From Moniliella sp. 'wahieum' (lineage: Eukaryota; Basidiomycota; Moniliellomycetes; Moniliellales; Moniliellaceae): a stretch of DNA of 64,000 nt. The notes under the pieces were generated by a model. That model was not told the DNA's origin. It was given only the letters and a program-made list of their open reading frames with translations, and ran no database searches. The stretch spans positions 186,001 to 250,000 of the forward strand of contig RSEE01000081.1 in the NCBI GenBank assembly GCA_003971905.1. The letters run 5' to 3'. Below are positions 55,623 to 64,000 of this stretch, one piece after another (the first letter of the stretch is position 1; each line of letters starts with the position of its first letter). The position numbers and the translations under genes are program-made.

Positions 55623-57224
55623 TCATTCACTCGCCGGCTTACTGTTGTCACTGGGACGGAGGAAGAGGCGGGAAACCGGCGGCCGACTGGGTGCGTTGAA
55701 TCGCATCACGAATCGCTTCGTTGACCGAGGCGGCGGCTTGGACACCAATGCATGGCCTCCATTCTCAACCCAAACAGGAGTGGCATGGCGCATGACCGAA
55801 ATGAGGTGGCGAGAGTTGTTTGCGTTGACCATATGGTCCCAAGTCCCGCTGATGACCGTCAGTCGCGAAACGCCGCCGGACGACAACGATTCGTCAATGG
55901 CTTGAAGGACCGAGGTCTTGACCTGGTGAGTCTGCGTCGATGAGATTGCCGCGATAGCCGCTACAGCATCAGGGCTTGGCTGAAGCCGAGCCATCACGGC
56001 GGCCCGCCAGAGCGCCACAGCATTCCAGTATGTCCAATTGGAAGTACTCTCCTCTCCTTCGGGGCCGTGCCAAAGATCTTCCTCTCTCACACCCTTTTGA
56101 CGGAGTGCCTTATTGTTGCGATTAGTGTTTCAGAGGGGGTACGGTTTAACCACTCGGGCGGGTACAGCACCTTGTTTGCGCGCTCCACCCGACTCATGGG
56201 CGTGTCACGCCCAAAATTGACTGCACGATCGAAATGGCCACCATCGCAACCCCCTTAAGAGGAGGCAATCCGGTACTAAGCTTCTTCACTGCATGGCTGG
56301 GATCCACAACAGCAGGCAAAAGTTCAACTGCTTGCACATCTGCCGCATATAGCGCGTGACCCGAAGTCGTAGAGATCAGGCATGCGGACGCTGCGACTGT
56401 TGATTCTCCCTGTACCAGGGTAATCCGGAGCAGTTCCAAGAGGATCATGCCCCCCATGGAGACTCCGGCAAATGGACCTTTTGGGAGGCGGGGGAAAAGC
56501 TGAAAGATTCGCTGGCAGGGGCAGGAGGGAGCCAGCCAACCCTTCGAAGAAAGTAGCATCAGCACGTCTTGCGCCATGAGGGTCGTCCTAGACCATGTCA
56601 GTCTGATGCAAAGTAAAAAAGGAATATGAAGAGAACATACGTATACCGCCCTCCTGGCGCCTCGGAATTGCCCCAGCCACGGTTGTCAAAGACGAGGACC
56701 GAGTACGTTTCTGGATGGCGCATGAAAACTCGACTGGGGATGTCTGTCAGATACGATGCATGGATCTCAAGGGGAAAGATAACGCACTCTGAGGAAGCCA
56801 TGCCACATGGCTTATATTCATTCCCATAATAAGGCAGATGTGCACAGGTCCATGGCCATGAATCTCATAGTACAAGCCCACCGTCTCGCCCGTAGTGATC
56901 TGTTTCGCCCCCCACAAAAAGGAGGACCAAGGCGTGATGTAAAGCGGGATGCGTGCAACCCCACGGGCGGTCCGGGTTGCCGGATTCAACAGCGAAGGAA
57001 GCACGGTCCACTCGCCTTTGCCACCGGCAGGCGTGGGGGGCAGCTCCTGGGCCCCCTCAGGGCGAGGCAGGGGCAGACCCATGACCGGAGCCGTGAATGA
57101 CGATTGGCGCAGGACAGGCTGGCTGTCCCACATGTCACGGAGGATATCGTCGTAGCTGGCACCTAGGTAGGCTGCGCCAGGCGGCGTCGGCCCGTTGAGC
57201 ACGTCCGTCGTCCAGTCGGCCATG
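55623..57224 (-). CDS. Alpha/beta-hydrolase fold protein, frameshifted
   Basis: Alpha/beta hydrolase of unknown substrate. From the ATG at 57224 (MADWTTDVLNG) there is an N-terminal region of about 100 residues, then GLYYEIHGHGPVHICLIMG with the oxyanion-loop HG, and VLVFDNRGWGNSEAPGGRY. An intron at 56588-56640 (GTATGT..CTAG) leads to MAQDVLMLLSS, the nucleophile elbow GVSMGGMI, and the late catalytic residues in VISGTWDHMV and ENGGHAL. The family order Ser-Asp-His is complete. Two or more slips are needed, one near 56740 and one near 56100. An upstream in-frame ATG at 57352 would add residues encoded by a heptad array (57301-57335), so I prefer 57224. Cytosolic location is assumed; no signal peptide is evident. 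Confidence 0.82.
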
Positions 57225-57300
57225 GTGAGGAGGATGGGTGGTGGTACGAAACTGGCGTTGTGTGAAAGCGCCAGGACTCCGAAACGCTGAAGATTGAATG

Positions 57301-57338
57301 ATCGATGGTCGACGGTCGGTGGTCGGTGATCGATGATC
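57301..57338. repeat. ATCGATG/GTCGACG heptad array
   Basis: Five consecutive 7-bp units (ATCGATG, GTCGACG, GTCGGTG, GTCGGTG, ATCGATG), then ATC. Two palindromes, ATCGAT and GTCGAC, alternate within one phase. It sits in the leader region of the hydrolase gene. Confidence 0.88.
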
Positions 57339-57954
57339 TCTTCCGGTGCCATTGTGATAGCTGGCTGCGCTCAGCCTATGTGAATGTGAAGATTTAATAT
57401 GAACCAACTACTACGATCTTGTCTCTCGGCGTTCCCCGTTCTCCCACCCACCCCCCCTCGGGCATGCTCGGCATTCCCTGGCTTTCCCCGCTCTCTCAAC
57501 ATGGTTGAGATGGTGGAGATATCGGAGCTGCGAGGGTGGCCACGCTGTATAATAACGTCCAACGCACTCAACATTGAGTTCGACGTCTCCTACATGGAAA
57601 CCGATGTGCAAGGGGTACACCTACGGTGGAAGCTGTTGGGCAGTATAATTATTACCGCACGTCTTCTGGGTCACGCTGTTTGCATGTCCGCGCTGGCTGC
57701 CATGCAGCAGCGTTCAGGCCGAGCCCGATACTCCTACTCCATATATATACCACCTGCAGAGCTGCGACTGCGCGCAGCACTCCCGAGTCCGCTCTGCAAA
57801 GCTAACCGTAACCGTTTGTTCTCCGCGCTGGAAACTATCCATATGCTGGGCTACACAGCGCAAGTACAAGAAACGTGCATCGAGGTGGGAATGGGTGAGG
57901 ATGCCATCAAGACCACGCGTGTGCATCCCTCTAGTCAGGCGTCCGGCACAAGTT

Positions 57955-59257
<1,303 letters not shown>

Positions 59258-59506
59258 AACGTACAATGGGGACAGGGGTGGTAAGGGCGGGCGGGGTAGG
59301 AAGGGCGGAGGACGGCCAGAGTCAATCGAAATGGGCGTCTATTTTTTTCGCCCAACGGGACTCTAATAGCATAGCAGCGTAGTTTATTAGTTACCTCAGC
59401 TGCCTCCTCGAGGCCATTCCGCCCGCACGGCTTCCGCCCCTGCGCCGCACCAGGCCAACGGCAGCAGCACAGCGGGCAGGCCGCCTGGCTTCGCTTGGGC
59501 GCACCA

Positions 59507-60840
59507 ATGGCCGAGTGGGACGCTGCCCCAGCCGAGCCCGGTAGCCGCCACACCTACCCTCCCGCCACCCCCGCCCGTCCGCGCCCAAGGCCCCCTCGGC
59601 TGGAGCGCATAATCATGGCTGCCGTGCGCCTCCTGGGCCTGCTAGCCTGGATTGTGCCCCTCAACCTCCTCCCCCGTCTCTCGTTCCTCCTCCCCGGCAC
59701 ATTACAGGATGTTGCCACGCCGGACGATGCTGCCTCGGAGTACCGCCATCACCTCGAACAGTTCTGCCGCGCTTACAACCCCTCCGACCACATTGACTCC
59801 CAGCCCTCGTCGTCGGCGTCTCTGGAAGAAGAGGGGCTCCTCCGGGTCCCCCGCGTCTTGCTCCGAGGAACGTACGACGAGGCCATTAGCCGCGCCAAGC
59901 ACGATGCCAAGATCCTTATGGTTGTGCTTGAGTCTGAAGTGCATCAACACACACCCGCTTCCGCACTGAGACGCTTCTCAACCCCCACCTAGAGAGGCTG
60001 CTGGCTCAAGAAGACATCTTGCTATGGGCCGCGGATGTAGGCGGACGTGATGGAGCCCAAGGTACGTGTGATCAGCCGCGAAGATAAATGCTCTGACATG
60101 CATTTTTTCTAGTCTCTCAACTTCTTCAGGCTACAATGTACCCTTTTGTCGCCTTCATTTCCACCCAACCCAAACCCAGTCCCACCTCGGGTGTACGAAC
60201 GCGCATGGCTGTCCTATCCCGGCACGAAGGGCTGGCTGGGGTGGGGCTTGCAACCCTTTCGGAGCATATCCGCACCGTCCTTGTTCCCAGGGTCGGGGGC
60301 TATTTATCTCGCCTTCAACGAGAGCAAGCTCTGCGCAAAATCGGCGCTTCCCTCCTCGCGGACAGCCTTCTGAGCCAGCACCCCAGTATGACCCTAGCAA
60401 GAAGGCGTACCTCGCCTGGCGGCGCTGGGCGCTATCCCAGAAGGACGATGCAAGGCTACCCAAAGAGGTCGATCGAAGCGATGCTGATACGATTACATTC
60501 GTGGTGCGCTACGCCTCGGGGCACAGTAGCGTGATCTACCTCCCACAATCTGCCCCAGTCGAAGCACATTTGCTGCTGTTGAACTGGACGCTCTGCCAAC
60601 TTTGCTGTGAGCGAGCCCGTGGAAGTTGGAGAAGAGAACCCCCCCTGGCCGAAGTACAACTTTCTGTTCACTTTAACCAGTAGTCATCCCTCCCGCACCT
60701 TTACTCCTGACGAGGAGACGCTAAGCCAGCTTATCGGTACATCGGGCCTGTTAGTACAGGACGATGATGCGTCCAGTCACAATCGCGCCACCTTACTGGT
60801 GGAAGGCGCTCCGGGTTGGCACGTCGCATCGTACCCATGA
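59507..60840 (+). CDS. UBX-domain protein of the FAF2/Ubx2 (Ucp10) type, frameshifted
   Basis: ER- and lipid-droplet-associated p97/Cdc48 adaptor of the FAF2/Ubx2 class. After the start at 59507 a Pro-rich region leads to a hydrophobic hairpin-like segment (LLGLLAWIVPLNLLPRLSFLLPG). A UAS thioredoxin-like domain follows: LLRGTYDEAISRAKHDAKILMVVLES, then LERLLAQEDILLWAADVGGRDGAQ, an intron at 60062-60112 (GTACGT..CTAG) and VSQLLQATMYPFVAFIS. A coiled segment precedes a C-terminal UBX domain (VGEENPPWPKYNFLFTLTSSHPSRTFTPDEETLSQLIG). Corrections are needed near 59965, 60180, 60520 and 60605. I find no N-terminal UBA domain. The preceding 249 bp is the divergent promoter of methionine aminopeptidase 2, so there is little room for an upstream UBA exon. 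Confidence 0.85.
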
Positions 60841-60997
60841 CAATCGCATTAGTTACATGTTACCCATGATTCTGAACATGATGAGTGCTGCTGAAAGGGG
60901 GAATTACATGCAACAGGGTCAATCAATGCAAAGCGCGACAATTATCAGGACGGGTAGAGCCGTAGTCGATAGAGATGATGGCGGGTACGCAAAAATG

Positions 60998-61082
60998 TGC
61001 CTCTTGGCCGAATCGAACGACCGATCTTCTCATGTCCCAGTATTTCTACTAGTGAGATGCTTTACCACTGAGCCAAAGAGGC
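60998..61082 (-). tRNA. tRNA-Thr (anticodon AGU) with 13-nt intron
   Basis: The minus strand folds into a complete cloverleaf. The acceptor GCCTCTT pairs with AAGAGGC and has discriminator A. A three-bp D stem carries GTGGTA in the loop. The anticodon stem TCTCA/TGAGA encloses CTAGTA, the anticodon AGT, an intron after A37 and base 38. The T arm is GGTCG-TTCGATT-CGGCC. The mature length is 72 nt; the intron (GAAATACTGGGAC) sits at the canonical 37/38 position. AGU reads ACU/ACC threonine codons after A34-to-I editing. It lies between the UBX gene and RPS18. Confidence 0.93.
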
Positions 61083-61319
61083 TTGATGCTTGGTACCATT
61101 CATCGAATAAAAAATACATAACACCTTACATAAACTTCAAACCCCCTCAGTGAGGCTGCATTTGCGCTGCGGGAGTGCCAAATATTTATTGCGCCATAGT
61201 AACCCTATCCTGGCTTTTGCGACGACCGCTCCTGACCTCCTTCTCCCGACAGCCGAGTCGTGGGAAGGTAGCCTTGCCTCCCTGTCACGCCCAGCAGTCG
61301 CCAATAGTCCCTTGTGCCT

Positions 61320-61901
61320 ATGGATGCGTCCCAGAGCTTTGCGCACATTCTGCGCTTGCTCAACACCAACGTGGACGGCAGGGTCAAGATCATGTACGCT
61401 CTGACCCAAATTAAGGGTGTGGGTCGTCGCTTTGCCAACATGGTATGCAAGAAGGCCGACATTGATCTCAACAAGCGGTATGTGGTTACACCTTCTGCCC
61501 CTACTCATTCCCTGGACGTAGCAGGCGATGTATTTTCCGCCTCCGTTCTCGCCTCCCGAGTCCCTCTACCTTAGTTGTTGTGAGCATGGGCTGATCTTTT
61601 GACTCGCAGTGCTGGTGAGCTCAATTCCGATGAGCTGGAGCGTGTGGTCAACATCCTCCAGAACCCGCAGGAGTTCAAGATTCCTGACTGGTTCCTCAAC
61701 CGGCAACGGGACGTAACGACGGGCAAGTCGTCTCAGCTTGTGTCGAACAACATTGACTCGGCGCTGCGCGAGGACATTGAGCGTCTGAAGAAGATTCGTG
61801 CTCACCGTGGTATTCGTCACTACCTCCAGCTCCGTGTGCGCGGGCAACACACCAAGACGACCGGTCGTCGTGGTCGCGCCATTGCTGGCAAGAAAAAGTA
61901 A
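61320..61901 (+). CDS. RPS18: 40S ribosomal protein S18 (uS13)
   Basis: Small-subunit head protein that contacts the 60S subunit and tRNA. The frame encodes [47 protein letters not shown], then an intron at 61478-61609 (GTATGT..GCAG, phase 2 in an Arg codon), then [31 protein letters not shown] and the C-terminal [24 protein letters not shown]. About 149 residues match the family. No frame slip is needed. The N-terminus (MDASQSF) is unusual; homologues usually start MSLV-PE. A short upstream exon spliced to the CAG at 61332-61334 is therefore possible, but I could not find one. The next 3' 2.1 kb shows no gene. Confidence 0.92.
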
Positions 61902-64000
61902 CTTTCCTTGCTTTCTTACGCTTCAACGGGCTTCTGCTGTATTATTCGCATTTCCCTCGTCGAGTCACGGCTCGGTTTGGCCCTCCTATCTCGCCCACGC
62001 TGCTACGCCCATCTTCCGATACTCCCGGCCTCTGTACCCTCACACTGCATAAATGGCACATACCTCGAGAGCCCTGAGCCTGTGTTCCCTGTAGATGGCT
62101 GAACCTCAGCCCTGACCGTTGTTTTATTGCTACGGCAACTCTTGGGTCATCGGTCATCCTGCATTGGGCTGAGTTCATCGAGTTCACCTCAAATCAGTGC
62201 TCATACCGCACCATTGGAAGGGGGCGTAACTTCTTCCCTTGCGTTGCACCCCCACCGGCCTTTTTTCGCCACCAACATCAAAGTCTCTACTTTTTGGCAA
62301 ATGGGATACTGTAAAGGATTTGTATACTGTCGAAGTAATAGCGACGAAGAAACTAAAATAGTTGATGTTACGTTACAATGATTATCCGTCTGGCGGTAGA
62401 CTCTACAAAAAGTCTGATACCCAGCTCCATCCTAGCTGCATCAACTACATCAACGTCATCAAAGTCAGTGGATGAGTCGCAGAGGGAAGATCGAGATCTT
62501 GTGTCGCGCGTCGGCGCGTCAGCGCGTCAGCATCGACCGTCATCGAAATGGTACTGTCACGCTGAGTCTCAGCGCTGGCGCGGCTGATGCATCCACACGC
62601 AAGCTCTTTTATATACGCGAGTTAGAAAATGTGCCGAAATAGCCCCTTCCCTCTCTTTATCGATTATCGGATTATCGCTCTGCCACCATCGGCGGCATAA
62701 CCAAACGGCCCACACCTCTGTTGGAACTCCGATAACTATCTCCAACAATCCATATTTGATACTCTGGCACACCGGCGACATTCTCTAACTATGGTACACA
62801 GTGTGGCGAATCACCTGATCTGGGCGCCTTCGCCCGCGGCAGCGCTACTCCCGCATTGGCTCCGAAAATGGGTGGGGGTTTAAAAAAATGTATAGCGCCG
62901 TACGCCAATGAGGGTAGGTATAGGCCGCACCCATTCGCAGACGACCTCAGTTGGATCTCTCACGCAACGGTCCATTGGTCACTCGAAATACCTCGTACGG
63001 TAGGCGACCGTTCACCGTGAACGTTAAACGTTGAACTTCAAGCTTCAACGTTGAACGAGAGGAACACAAATGATAAATGCACAGGCCTGGGCAGCTGGGC
63101 AATTGGGGCCTCAGCCTGAGGCAGCAGAGGGGCTGTGGAGTCGAGAAGGGATCTCCGCAGTGTGCCGGCGCAACGACTTACTCTAAGGAGAGTCCCCCTG
63201 AGCTGGGGTCGCGCTGATAAAGTGCCGATAATGTGTTCTTTTCAGCCGATTTGCCGACAGCTGCTCGCTCCCCTCTCAGTAGGCTTATCTGGGCTTAGCG
63301 TTACAGCGCTGACACACGCGCCCTGGGGATGATACTGGACTCCGCAGTTACACCGCGAGAGCGAGAAGGAACCAAATCGTCTTTGTCGCACTGGATCGTT
63401 GTTTGTAACGCGGTTGTAGGCCGCTGGTGGCGCTGATGGCGTTGATGCAGCAGATGGTACCCACAGAAGAGAGACTCAGTGGCCCACACAAAATCTCTGC
63501 TGAAAAGGCTCAGCGCGCTCGGCCCAAGGTCTATAGGGGGGGGTCTCTCCCTGAGCGCCTGAGAGCCCTGAGGCCTGAGGCCGCCTGAGGCTTATGTGAC
63601 TATTGACTTGGTTATTGCTATCCGCACAGTACAGGGGGCGATGCATGTCCAACCGCCCTGATTCTGTAGCCGACGTAATTTCGTCGCTCTGTTGCAAAAA
63701 CCCGATGCTGCTGTGTGGCTACCGATACACGTGAGATACAGGGGGGAGTCAAGCTATCAAGCTATCAAGGGCTACCATACCTGCTTCTTTGAATGACAAG
63801 TGACAGGCGCAGGACTAATCATACACTACATACGCCCACTGCAGTGTTTAGGGGCTGTGGGGGCAATATAACCCCCAGCCTGTGGCGACACAATGGGGAT
63901 GGAGGTACTTCCCGCCGAATTGAGCTGCCCTATCCGTCCGCACCCACCCACCCACCACCACTTGCTCTTTTTCACCATCAAATCACTGCAGCCTCATGTC
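61902..64000. other. Gene-free right end
   Basis: No supported gene. An AACGTT/AAGCTT mixed array lies at 63020-63057, and CCTCAG/CTGAGG words are dense at 63105-63125 and 63545-63595. A CAAGCTAT direct repeat lies at about 63751-63769. A run of short unconnected open frames covers the rest. Confidence 0.45.
63020..63057. repeat. Mixed AACGTT/AAGCTT heptad array
   Basis: The order is AACGTTA, AACGTTG, AACTTC (6 bp), AAGCTTC, AACGTTG and AACG. Two different palindromes are interleaved with a near-constant 7-bp period. Confidence 0.85.

Overview
This window reads as a stretch of nuclear chromosome from a basidiomycete fungus, most likely a yeast-like or smut-related lineage (inference). The evidence is compact genes on both strands, short spliceosomal introns (about 45-200 nt) with GT..AG ends and many GTACGT donors, an intron-containing tRNA, and a purely eukaryotic gene set: cytosolic ribosomal proteins, mitofusin, a cullin-like APC subunit, an endosomal Vps55, and a White Collar-1 type LOV photoreceptor that seems to lack a GATA zinc finger, as in basidiomycetes.

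Layout. 1-10 kb: a polyol-type SDR, RPS11, a mitochondrial-looking orphan, a proline-rich orphan and the mitofusin FZO1. 10-20 kb: URB2 (minus), the Cys-Gly dipeptidase DUG1, BRX1 (minus) and SEM1/DSS1 (minus). 20-31 kb: a C2H2 factor, VPS55 and an AhpC/TSA_2 redox protein, set in long repeat-bearing gaps. 31-46 kb: the WC-1-like photoreceptor, a HAL4/SAT4-type kinase with a very large insert, pyruvate kinase (minus) and APC2. 46-62 kb: a YIL108W-type metallopeptidase, an orphan, a xylitol-dehydrogenase-like enzyme, a Trm2-like methyltransferase with altered catalytic motifs, an alpha/beta hydrolase, methionine aminopeptidase 2, a UBX protein of the FAF2/Ubx2 type, tRNA-Thr(AGU) and RPS18. The last 2 kb shows no gene.

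There is no operon logic. Several functional threads recur: ribosome assembly (RPS11, RPS18, URB2, BRX1), protein and peptide turnover (SEM1, APC2, DUG1, MetAP2, UBX protein, metallopeptidase), and sugar/polyol metabolism (SDR, XDH, PYK).

Two cautions and two highlights. (1) Nearly every long gene, including essential ones, is broken by one-base frame slips, often at short homopolymers. This looks like unpolished long-read sequence, so I annotate them as frameshifted genes rather than pseudogenes; the coordinates are outer limits. (2) I list a few gene starts and ends as uncertain. The highlights are: (a) the non-coding gaps and one intron are studded with short tandem arrays that repeat every 7 bp, many with a unit that is a 6-bp palindrome A-NNNN-T plus one base; and (b) the Trm2-like protein has lost the residues expected at four active-site motifs while keeping its fold and SAM-binding motifs.
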